A stretch of 64,000 nucleotides of DNA from Rebecca billardiae RCC1528. Its lineage: Eukaryota > Haptophyta. The notes below the pieces were generated by a model. The model was not told where the DNA came from and searched no databases. It saw only the letters and a program-made list of their open reading frames with translations. Made by a program: the position numbers and the translations under genes. Numbering within the stretch: position 1 is the stretch's first letter; each line of letters begins with the position of its first letter. The stretch lies in contig OZ251225.1 in the NCBI GenBank assembly GCA_965240325.2, positions 2,604,001 to 2,668,000 of the forward strand, written 5' to 3'. Below, piece by piece: positions 24,808-34,047 of this stretch.

Positions 24808-26010
24808 ATGTACGCTGTGCTGGTGGCCGCAACTGTCGCCGCCGTCCTCGCGGCTGCTCCGGCAAGCGTGGACGATTGCGCGCTCGAGCTCAGCGGCAAG
24901 GAGCATGTCACCGTGCCATCCGCCGAGCGTGCCCTGCCCACGGGCTCGCATGGCATTTCCCTCTGGCTGCGCGCGGCGACGTCCGCGCCGCCGCCCACTG
25001 GCGGCGACGGCAAGCGCGTAGTGCTGATGAAGCACTCCGAGGTGGACTCATTCCGCCTGACCGCCGATCCGTTCGGTCGTCTCGCCCTCCACATCGAGCG
25101 TCCCACCGAGTCGTGCATTGTGACCGCCGTGAACGGCTCGGACGCGCTCGACGGCAAGTGGCACATGCTCTCTGTCAACTACAACGCGCCCACGGAGGAG
25201 TCGAGCGCGTCGGCGACGCTCGTGCTGGACGAGGCGGTGATTGCGCGCTGCACGGACTGGCTGGCGCACGAGCTCTACGCGCAGGCAGAGCCCTCCGCCG
25301 ACGTGCTCCTGCTCGGCGGCTGCCCGCACACCGACGCCCGGGGATCGAGCTTCGCTGGCGCGCTCGCGGACGTGCGCCTGTGGCCAGCGGCCCTCACGAG
25401 CGAGATGGCGGCGGAAGTGTACGCCGCGGGCCCGAAGTGCACGACGAGCGCGGATGAGGCCGAGGACGCCGCCGCCTCGGCCGCCCCGCGCGACCAAGGC
25501 GCGGTGCCGGCGCAGCTGCTCCGCTGCCTCCAGAGCGTCACAGTCGGTGTCGACATTGCCGATGCGAACAGCCCAGACTCGCAGCTGCGCACGAGCACCA
25601 CCGTCGTCAGCCAGCACATCTTCGACCCGAGCGCCGCGCATAGCTCGCCTGAGTGCTCGCCGCTGCTCGAGACAGCTGCGGTCGTCGCGGGCGCCGTCGA
25701 GCGCACCCTCACGGCCGAGCGGTTCGTCAAGATGGTGATGGATGCGGCCGCGGCGCAGCAGGCGTCGCGCGAGCGCCCCTTGTCCTCGGCGGCGACGATG
25801 CGGCCACACACGCACCTCTTCACGCTGGCCAAGACGGACCCGCAGCTTCTCGACGACGCAACGCAGGTGCTTGTGATGGGCATGATGGCCGGCACGGTGG
25901 CCTCGGTGTGCTCCCTGCTCGTCGGTCTCGGCGTTGGCTGCTGGGCTGGGCACAGCGTGCTCACAGCTGGCCACGTCAAGAGAGCCGCCAAGGCGGTCGC
26001 CGTGCTCTGA
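24808..26010 (+). CDS. Secreted or surface protein with LamG/concanavalin-like domain
   Basis: A 400-residue intronless frame. A signal peptide (MYAVLVAATVAAVLAAAPAS) precedes a beta-sandwich of about residues 28-215 with the hallmarks of LamG-3/pentraxin-like lectin folds: ISLWLRA, LDGKWHMLSVNYNA, FAGALADVRLWPAALTSEM. A middle region of about 130 residues has scattered Cys, and a C-terminal hydrophobic helix (about 360-385, MAGTVASVCSLLVGLGVGC) is followed by a short basic tail. The topology predicts a type I membrane protein with an extracellular carbohydrate- or protein-binding head. Ligand unknown. It is paired head-to-head with the glycosyltransferase. Confidence 0.8.
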   Translation: MYAVLVAATVAAVLAAAPASVDDCALELSGKEHVTVPSAERALPTGSHGISLWLRAATSAPPPTGGDGKRVVLMKHSEVDSFRLTADPFGRLALHIERPTESCIVTAVNGSDALDGKWHMLSVNYNAPTEESSASATLVLDEAVIARCTDWLAHELYAQAEPSADVLLLGGCPHTDARGSSFAGALADVRLWPAALTSEMAAEVYAAGPKCTTSADEAEDAAASAAPRDQGAVPAQLLRCLQSVTVGVDIADANSPDSQLRTSTTVVSQHIFDPSAAHSSPECSPLLETAAVVAGAVERTLTAERFVKMVMDAAAAQQASRERPLSSAATMRPHTHLFTLAKTDPQLLDDATQVLVMGMMAGTVASVCSLLVGLGVGCWAGHSVLTAGHVKRAAKAVAVL

Positions 26011-26588
26011 GCGCGGTGGTCGCGACGCGCTGGCGTGGCGGGCGGAGGCGCGACTGCGGGTGCCGTGCGCGGACCCGAGCGCATGTGTGTGGCACGCCCT
26101 TCCTTACCCATTCGGAGAGCAGCAGTGCCAAGCGCGACGGGCGACCGGTGGCGGTGGTGCGGGCAGCAGGCGATTGACCGCCCGCCCGCGTCCGGACGGA
26201 CCGCGCCGGGGCCTGCCTGTCGCCTGAACAAGTTGATCCTGCAGTTGATCCATCCATCCAGAAAGGCTGCCACTAAGCACGACTAAGCAGGCGCCATGAA
26301 TCGATATCACCGGCACTCCGTGGCTTCAGACTTTCGGCGAGCGGAGCGTGAATTGTGTAGTCGGCTAGTGACGTGTCACGTCACCGTGGACTCTGGTCAC
26401 TCTGGAGTGACAAGCAGCCATCGAGTTGCGGATGCTCTGAAGCCGGCTTTTCGCTTTTGCTTTTTGCTTTTTGCTTTTGCTTCGAACTCTGCCAAGGCCG
26501 TTTCGCCTTTTCGCGAGGGCTCGTTACAGCGAGCGGCCGCCATTGCCCAAGGCCATCCCGGGCCGCGCACTGCTGCACGGCGGGCGGG
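26011..26588. other. Intergenic / 5' flank of CFAP157-like gene
   Basis: A pyrimidine-rich CTTTTTGCTTTTTGCTTTTG block at 26456-26480 lies about 110 bp before the CFAP157-like start. The open frame continues upstream to 26373, but its codon use is unlike the gene body, so I treat it as 5' UTR. Confidence 0.5.
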
Positions 26589-28617
26589 ATGCCCGGCCCG
26601 CTGGACGACTATGTCAGCGCGCTGCTCGAGCGACGAAAGAATGCGCCCTCGAGCGAGGGAGACCGCGAGTTCTACCTCACGGAGATCAAGCTTCTCAAGG
26701 AGAAGCTGATCAGTGCCGAGCTCAAGGTCGAGTCGCTGACCGCGCAGACGACCGAGCTCGCGAGCAACCTGGGCACACAGAAGGTGGACCAGGCGGACAT
26801 CTTCGAGTATCTGAACGGCGAACTCTCGAAGAAGACCGACGAGATCGTGCGCCTCGAGGAGACCGTGCAGACGCTCGAGGACGAGAACACGAACATCATG
26901 ACGGAGTATGAGGGGAAGCTCTCGGCGCGCGAGGACGAGGCGCGCGAGGACCGCGAGACGATGGAGAAGCAGATCACCGAGCTGACGCAGCGGCTGGAGG
27001 CGCTGAACGAGTTCCAGGTGCGCAAGGACGAGCTCGAGCGCGACAACGCCGAGGTCAAGGCCACGCTCGAGGACGAGAAGCGCGAGCACCAGCGGCACAT
27101 CTCCGAGCTCGAGCGCAAGCACGTGCAGGAGAAGGACAGGCTGAAGAAGGAGATGCTGGTCAAGCTGCGCGAGACGAAGGCGACGCTGCACAAGATGACG
27201 GTGAACCAGCTCGACACGACCACGAAGCGCACCATCGCCGAGAACGAGCAGATCACCGCCGAGCTCGCGTGGCAGTCGCGCGAGACGGAGAAGCTCGTGC
27301 GCAAGAACGAAAAGCTCGCGACCGAGAACCGCTCGATGAAGCGCGAGCTCGAGCTGCACAAGCAGACGGAGGACGAGTTCGCGCGCAAGGTGCACGTGTA
27401 CCAGAAGACGATCAAGACGCTGCTCGCAAAGCTCAACTCGATGGACCTCGCCAAGCGCTCCGAGGTCGAGCAGCTCACGCACACGGAGGAGGAGGTGGAG
27501 CGCGCGCGCGCGGTCGCGCAGGCGCAGATTGACGCGCTCGAGAGCGAGACGCGCCGCCTGCGCGGAGAGAAGGGGTACGCGGACTCGGAGCTGGAGCAGC
27601 TGAGGGTGGAGCTGCAGCAGGCGCGCGAGCTCAACGCGCAGCGGGAGATGCTCGCCGACGAGGGCGTTCGCTTCCTCCTGCGCTGCGTCCGCGACCTACA
27701 GGCATCGCGCACCGGCGCGGACGGCACTCGCCCCGAGGCGGCGCGGGTCAGTGCCGATATCGGGTGCGCGCGCTGGGATGGGCGCATCTTGGCCACCCGC
27801 CCTTCGCGTGCCTCGCCCCTCGCCGGCGTTCCTCACGCCGCACCCCACGCCCTCGGCCGCGCGTGCCCGCAGGCCGGACACAGCAGAAGCGGCGCCATTC
27901 GGCGACGGCGGCGACGGCGGCGATGGCGGCGCGACAGCCGAAGGGAGCCCAGCGGAGGCGGGCGGCGTGTCGGCAAGTAGCAGCGAATTGCTTGCGATGC
28001 CCTTCGAGGAGCTCTCCGCCGACGAGCGCGAGACGATGCTCCGCCAGCTCGTCGGCCAGCTGCAGGCGTACCAGCGCCAGGTGAACGATCTCTCGCTGCA
28101 CAAAGAATGGCGGCAGATTCAGAGACAGGCGTTCGAGCAGGCAAGGGACGGCGGCGTGCCTCCCGCAGTGCCGCTGCCACGTGCGTGCCGCGCGGGCCGC
28201 GCTCGGCGCGCGCGCGGACGCGACGTGCGCGCGGCCACCGCGCCCACTGCCCAGGCCTCACTGCTCACGCGCGCCACTTCCCACGTACCCGCTCCTCCAC
28301 CCGCCGCTGCGACCGATGCGCGCGCAGCGATCGGCATGCCGCCGTCCGCGGTCGCCAACGGTGCCACGCTGCCGGACGGAGAGGTGGCACCGGGAGTGCC
28401 GATGCTCATGCCCGATCCGTTCGCCTTCGGGCCCGGGCTGGCTACGCTCTCGGGCAAGGCGCCACCCGTCGCGTCCGCCGCGAGGCAGCTCGGGCTCAGG
28501 GGCAGCTCGAGCGCCATCGAGCCGGGCGTCACCGGCCAGGTGCGGCCGTGGGGCAAGCGCTCGCAGGAACTGCCCCTCAGCTCGAGGCGGGTGCAGGCCA
28601 GCAGTAGTATGATCTGA
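26589..28617 (+). CDS. CFAP157: Cilia- and flagella-associated protein 157-like coiled-coil protein
   Basis: Exons 26589-27763, 27873-28180 and 28328-28617 give 590 residues; introns of 109 and 147 bp have GTGCGC and GTGCGT donors and phases 2 and 1. The first roughly 385 residues are almost continuous coiled coil and follow the CFAP157 pattern: a start like DREFYLTEIKLLKEKL, then LEALNEFQVRKDELE, KHVQEKDRLKKEML, and VNQLDTTTKRTIAENEQIT. The second exon adds MLRQLVGQLQAYQRQVNDL and the third a Pro/Ala-rich tail. CFAP157 is a basal-body/axonemal protein needed for normal flagellar central-pair structure in animals. The start at 26589 avoids poorly biased upstream codons. Confidence 0.82.
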
Positions 28618-29337
28618 CAGCCGGTCGACAGCTGCGGCTCTGCCTGCAGTCCCGAGCCCACGCGCCGGCTACAGGGGAGAGCGGCCCGCCGGGACCCGGA
28701 AGCGCCCGCGGATCAGACAGGCCAACAGTGGCGCGGGCGCCGGCCACGCGCCGGGCCCGCGGCCAGCGGCCGCGGCCGACGGGTCCGGAGTACTCAGAGT
28801 AGTCGCGGCGTACGCGGTACGGCCAGGCCACGGGCCGCCGGGTCACCGAGCAGAGTGGTCATCAGGCTGGTCAGGGGCGTCCGACTCCTCACACTCCGAC
28901 GCCAGACGTCTGCGGGACTGCGCGGGTGGCACGTCTCCGAGGCCTGCCTCTCGCTAGGGCTCTACCTCGTCTAGTCGCTGGCTCCGGGTCAGACCGGGAC
29001 TCGGAGGCCGCCGAGGCGGGCAGGCGGCGGCCACTGGCGGCGGCCGCGCCGCTATTATTTATACTATTTACTGGCGGCGGTGCACAGTGCATGCATCTAA
29101 ATAATTATATACGGCCGCCATCCGCCATATTCGTCATCCGGCCTACAATATCCTACATAAGCCCCACATCGGCCGTCCTTTATTCGCGGCCCATCGCCAT
29201 CAGAGGTCGGCCCCCGGCGGGACCCCGGGGAAGCTTCACGGCGCTGAATCGATCACACTGACACACTCATTCCGGCATATTAGCGCGGCGCCTATTTAAT
29301 ACATACGACGTAGCTAAGCTACGCGCGGTCTGCTGTA
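28618..29337. other. Intergenic, no gene seen
   Basis: GC-rich in the first half, AT-rich near 29050-29170. No conserved frame on either strand. Confidence 0.5.
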
Positions 29338-29339
29338 TA

Positions 29340-29406
<67 letters not shown>
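29338..29406. repeat. (TA)n microsatellite
   Basis: About 33 TA units with one G interruption near 29345. Confidence 0.95.
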
Positions 29407-29409
<3 letters not shown>

Positions 29410-29688
29410 GGCGCAGCTCGAGAGCCGCCAAGCCGCACGAGAGCAAGGCACAAAGCACCATCGTGCAGAGGGCATCGCGAAGATGCGGGCCGGAAACAGC
29501 TGCAGCCATCATGCCAGTGGGCACTTCCGAAGGGCGTTCGCTGCGAGTGAGCGAGAGGCACTGGACTGCGTCGGTTCGCTCGGCGCCTGATGAAAAAACC
29601 CAGTTCACCAATTGGCCGTCCTGTGCCGCCGCCAACCTTGCCTATTTGCCTAAGGCCCAGGAGCATCACAGCGAGTAGGTTGTTCGGT

Positions 29689-29725
29689 ACCAGGTCGTTC
29701 CCCCTGCACTGGGAATCCGCGGTTT
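29689..29725 (+). repeat. 37-bp inverted repeat, left copy
   Basis: A perfect 37-bp match, in reverse orientation, to 31581-31617; it begins ACCAGGTCGTTCCCCCTGC. The similarity stops sharply on both sides. The pair encloses the repeat cluster at 29983-31260. Confidence 0.9.
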
Positions 29726-29982
29726 GGACATACGAGAAAAACAGCCGCAGGACGCACCCGTCGCTACCCGCGAATAAGATTTTCAGGTCTCGCGGGTGCG
29801 GATGTGCGTCAATCGATGAGCTGGTCTCGCAATCCCAAAATTGAGCCGCAATGAGATAGATGGTGCAGGGAGCCCCCGGCCGGTGGCGGCTCGGCAGGCG
29901 AGGGCCGACCAAATCTTGACCTTTGCCCTCGGCGGCAGGGCGGGCAGGCGAAGGCGGCCGAGCGCCGTTGGCGGCCGGCGCG

Positions 29983-31260
29983 CCCGGGGCACGGCGCTGC
30001 GGGCGCGGATGTGCTCGCGGAGCCGGCTTGCGTGGACAGGCTGTTGCGGGAGAGTATATGGCGCCCTCCTGCGCCGCGCGTCTCGCGCCACGCCTCTTTT
30101 CGCCGCGGCTCAGGGCAGCGCGCACGCGCGCGCCGCCTCGGAGGCCAGGGCCGCACCGTGCCCGCGCCGCAGCCGCAACCGCGCGCGCGCCGTGCGCGGC
30201 GTGGTCGGGAAGGAACGGGGGGTGCTGCCGGGCGAGATGACGACATCATGTGCGCACGCCATGCCGCCCCGCGGCGCCGCGAAAGGGCACGATAACGGAT
30301 CCGCACAGCTGTTGACGAGTGCTGATTTCTTGTCGTGCCTGAAGCCAGACCTCGGAGCTCGAAGAAGATGATGAAAGTGCATCCGCGCGAGGAAAGCGTC
30401 GCACCCAGCACTTCTACACGACCACGTGGTGATGAACATTCATGTAAGAGTATCCCGCGTGCCCGCTTGGCACTGTTCTGTGTCTCAATGATCGTCCCGG
30501 CAAGGGTCACGACCGCGAGGCCGTGGCACACCATTCATAGTGTGACAACTCGAAGAGGCGTGCAAACGGACCAGCGACACGCTCGGCAAGGCGTGGCGGG
30601 GCGGCATGGCGTGCGCACATGATATCGCCATCTCGCCCGGCAGCCGTGCCCGTTCCTTCCCGACCACGCCGCGCACGGCGCGCACGCGGTCGGCTGCGGC
30701 GCAGGCAAGGCTGGCCTTGAGGCGACGCGCCGCGTGCGCGCTGCCCTGAGCCGAGGCGAAAGAGGCGTGGCGCAAGTCGCGCGGTGCAGGAGGGCGGCAG
30801 ATACTCTCCCACAACAGCCCGTCCACGCACGCCGGCTCCGCAAGCACATCCGCGCCCGCAGCGCCCTGGCCCGGGCGCGGCCCCCAGCGGTCACAACCGC
30901 GAGGCCGCGTGCACACCATTTGTGACAACTCGAAGAGGCGTGCAAATGGACCAGCGACACGCTCGGCAAGGCGTGGCGGGGCGGCATGGCGTGCGCACAT
31001 GATATCGCCATCTCGCCCGGCAGCCGCGCCCGTTCCTTCCCGACCACGCCGCGCACGGCGCGCGCGCGGTCGGCTGCGGCGCAGGCCGAAGGCTGGCCCC
31101 GGAGGCGGCGCGCGCGTGCGCGCTGCCCTGAGCCGAGGCGAAAGAGGCGTGGCGCAAGTCGCGCGGCGCAGGAGGGCGGCAGATACTCTCCCGCAACAGC
31201 CCGTCCACGCACGCCGGCTCCGCAAGCACATCCGCGCCCCCCAGCGCCGGGCCAGCTGCA
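29983..31260. repeat. Three-copy GC-rich repeat cluster
   Basis: A unit of about 285-310 bp occurs three times: inverted at about 29983-30292, then twice in direct orientation at about 30596-30885 and 30976-31260. The two direct copies belong to a tandem duplication of about 380 bp (for example TGTGACAACTCGAAGAGGCG at 30541 and 30921). Copies differ by scattered substitutions and small indels. Open frames of over 200 codons cross the copies but are not conserved between them, so I call no gene. Confidence 0.85.
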
Positions 31261-31580
31261 TCGCACTCGCCGCCCGGCCGCAGGCGCAGGGGGCGGGTCA
31301 GAATCGGTGCTCCGCACCCGCGGGAGGGCTCCCGCCTCCGCGGTTGCACGCGAAGAACTCATTTCCAGCGCCTCGATTTCGTGAGCGGACTATCGCTGAC
31401 GAGGCTGATTACTGCGTTCCACGGCTTTGCCGCGCTCGGGATTTGGGTTCTCTAATGGATGGATGTACTTTCGTCATTTTCAATTGGAAACCTCGATTAG
31501 ATCGTTCAAGTGGTCTGATAGAGCAAGCGGAAGAATAAATCTGCGTTGCTATGCCGCGGCCTCGTGCTCTGAATAGTGCG

Positions 31581-31617
31581 AAACCGCGGATTCCCAGTGC
31601 AGGGGGAACGACCTGGT
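31581..31617 (-). repeat. 37-bp inverted repeat, right copy
   Basis: Exact reverse complement of 29689-29725. No target duplication is visible next to it. Confidence 0.9.
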
Positions 31618-32145
31618 AGGTCGTTGTGCGAGCGCACAGAGCAGGCTCGAAAATCCCTCGTGGCACGAGAAGAGGGTGGCCAAGATGGCAGCCGGACTTG
31701 AGCTCGGCCGCCTGGCTCGGGCCGAATGGCAGGCAGGTGTTGATACGGCGCATTGCGCTCCCACCGCCATCCTCTTAGACAATCAGTTATTGTGCCAATA
31801 ATAACCCCACATATATCGTCGAGTGGTCGCCGTCGGGTCTCTGGACCGCGTCCGCGTCGGACGGGCGGCCCGCCCGCAGCCCCGCTCCGGCAGATCCTCG
31901 CGGTAGGTAGATCGCACTGCTCCGACTGGCCGTCGTGACGGCCGCCCAGACGTGACGCGACTGCGCTGAGTCTCCCATATGCCCGGACATGGCGGCAACG
32001 CGCGCGCTGCCCTGTGCCCACCGCGGACGCGGTGTGATTGCAGGTGGCCGGTGCCACGCCGGCCGATGTCGCCGATCATCATCACATCAGGCGATCAGCC
32101 GTTGTCTCGACGAGTAGAGATCGTGAGGGAGCGACATCGATGAAG
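31618..32145. other. Intergenic, no gene seen
   Basis: 3' flank of the CCA-adding enzyme gene. Nothing recognisable. Confidence 0.5.
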
Positions 32146-33921
32146 TCACTCAGCAACTAGCTCCCCGCCGCTGAACATCGCGGTAATGTGCGCGATCGCC
32201 TGCTCGCGCGTCGTGCCCGGGTGCGAGAGCTGCAGCTCGAGCAGCGCGCGGCTTGCGCGCCCCACGGCCGGGCCCTTTGGCACGCCAGCCTCGCGCATGA
32301 GCTCCGCGCCCGTGAGGACCGGCCGCAGCTCGTGTGCGCGGCCCAGCCCGAGGCCAAGCACGCGTTGGCGCAGCGCGCGCGCTTCGGCCAGCGGCACGCG
32401 CGCGCCCGCCAGCCACGCGGCGCGCGCCGCCTCGAGCACGCCCGCGTCTGCGTCCGCCCCGCTCGGCAGCGCGGCCTCGGCGTCAAAGCGAGGCGATGGC
32501 AGGAGTGTGGCAAGTGTGAGGGCCGTCGGCCAGAGTGCGCCCGCCTCGCGGACGCACAGGCCAAGGTCGAGGCGGCTGGGCTCGGCGGAGGCGCCCTCAC
32601 GGGCGCACCACGCGCACATCTGCTCCGCCGCCGCGTGCACGCGCGCGACCGCACTCAGGTCTGCCAGGGGGATTCCGGGCAGAGCCGTGCGCAGCGTGGC
32701 CTCGGCGAGTGGCGCCGGCTTGGCCTTCTTGCCACCGCCGCCACCGCCGCCGCCGGGCGGCGGCGCGGCGGGCAGGATGAGCCGGCGCAGCGGGAGCACC
32801 GCGCAGGCCAGCCACGCCAGGCGCACGTCGAGCACGTCCGCCCCGCCCGCATCCGCATCGGCCGCCGCCCGCTCGGCGCTCGCCAGCCCGGAGCACGGCG
32901 GGCCGCACGCCAGCGCGAGGTCGAGCGCCTCAAGGCACGCGCACGCGAGCTGCTCATACTCAGAGCGCACGGCGCCGTCGTCGAGGCCGTCCGTGTCCGC
33001 GCGGGCGCGCAGCGCGAGGCGCGACACGACGGCCTGGCCCGGATCGGCCGACCCTGCGGCCTCGCTCGCGCGCTCCGCCGCCGGCACCGCCGCGGCGCAG
33101 CCGTCGGGCAGCACAAAGACAGCCCCGAGAATCCCCATGGAGCGGAGGAGCCGGAACGCGGCCGCGGGCGAGCGCCGCTGGTCATCTGAGCCGCTCGGTG
33201 CCGCCGCGTGCTTGAGCACCTTGTCGAGCTCGGCGGTGACGCGCTCGCGAGACACCTTTGACGACAGCGCAAGCCGCACTTCCTGCTCCCGCGCGGCGTC
33301 GACCACCTCCGCAGCCGCGTCGAAGCCGAGCCGCGTCGCGAAGCGTACGGCGCGGAGCACGCGCAGCGGGTCGTCGAGGAAAGTCTTGCGCGCTGCGAGC
33401 GGCGTGCGGCAGACGCGCGCGCGAAGGTCGGCAAGGCCACGGCCGGAGAGGTCCTCGACGGACCGCGTGGCCAGGTTGTAGAAGAGCGCGTTGATCGTGA
33501 GGTCCCGCCGCACCGCGTCGGCGTGCGGGCTTCCAAACTCGACGGTCGGGATGCGCGAGCCCTCCGCGTACGACTCGGAGCGGAGGTTGACGAAGTCGAC
33601 GTCGAAGCCGAGCACGCGCACGGCGACGGTCTCGAGGTGCTTGGACTGCTCCGGATTCGCGTGGATCACGCCGAGCGTGTGCGTCTCGTGGCCGAGCTCC
33701 TCGAGTCGCGCGTTTACGAGCTGTGCGAACGCGAGCCCCGTGATGTCGTCGAGCGCAATGTCGATGTCGTCGCTCTCGGCGCCGAGGATCTTGTCGCGCA
33801 CCCAGCCGCCGGCGACGCGCATCACCGTCTGCCGCCCGCTGTGCGCAACGACGCCGCGCAGGAAGTCGAACAGCGCCTCCTCGCGAGCATTGAGGTGCAG
33901 CTCCGCGGCGGAAGCCGCCAT
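32146..33921 (-). CDS. CCA-adding enzyme (tRNA nucleotidyltransferase)
   Basis: Adds CCA to tRNA 3' ends; 591 residues, intronless. Class II nucleotidyltransferase motifs appear in order: VAGGWVRDKIL (36-46), the catalytic pair in DIDIALD (Asp52, Asp54), DFVNLR, RRDLTINALFYN, and the basic DPLRVLRAVRFATRLGF block. The C-terminal half is helical with a Gly-rich K-K insert near 32725-32765. Eukaryotic enzymes usually serve cytosol and organelles from one gene by alternative starts. Here the frame stays open upstream, and an in-frame ATG at 34047 would add 42 residues rich in Arg/Ser/His that could be an organelle presequence. The 34047 ATG abuts the SUN-gene ATG. Confidence 0.93.
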   Translation of the reverse strand: MAASAAELHLNAREEALFDFLRGVVAHSGRQTVMRVAGGWVRDKILGAESDDIDIALDDITGLAFAQLVNARLEELGHETHTLGVIHANPEQSKHLETVAVRVLGFDVDFVNLRSESYAEGSRIPTVEFGSPHADAVRRDLTINALFYNLATRSVEDLSGRGLADLRARVCRTPLAARKTFLDDPLRVLRAVRFATRLGFDAAAEVVDAAREQEVRLALSSKVSRERVTAELDKVLKHAAAPSGSDDQRRSPAAAFRLLRSMGILGAVFVLPDGCAAAVPAAERASEAAGSADPGQAVVSRLALRARADTDGLDDGAVRSEYEQLACACLEALDLALACGPPCSGLASAERAAADADAGGADVLDVRLAWLACAVLPLRRLILPAAPPPGGGGGGGGKKAKPAPLAEATLRTALPGIPLADLSAVARVHAAAEQMCAWCAREGASAEPSRLDLGLCVREAGALWPTALTLATLLPSPRFDAEAALPSGADADAGVLEAARAAWLAGARVPLAEARALRQRVLGLGLGRAHELRPVLTGAELMREAGVPKGPAVGRASRALLELQLSHPGTTREQAIAHITAMFSGGELVAE

Positions 33922-34047
33922 CGTCGCCCGATGATGACCGATCAGCCGCGTCGTCGACTGACCGTGAGCGCTTTGCGCTTCGTGATCGAGACCCGCCCGA
34001 GTGCGGCCCGAGCGACCCCGGGCTGGGGGTGAGTCTGACGAAGCCAT
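33922..34047. promoter_or_regulatory. Very short divergent promoter, CCA enzyme / SUN protein
   Basis: Only 126 bp separate the internal CCA-enzyme ATG (33921) from the SUN ATG (34048). If the long CCA-enzyme isoform is used, the two start codons are immediately adjacent in the palindrome CATATG. Confidence 0.5.

Noticed and set aside
29319-31538. Frames of 176-275 codons in the repeat cluster
   Set aside because: Repeat copies do not keep the same frame, and no motif is conserved.
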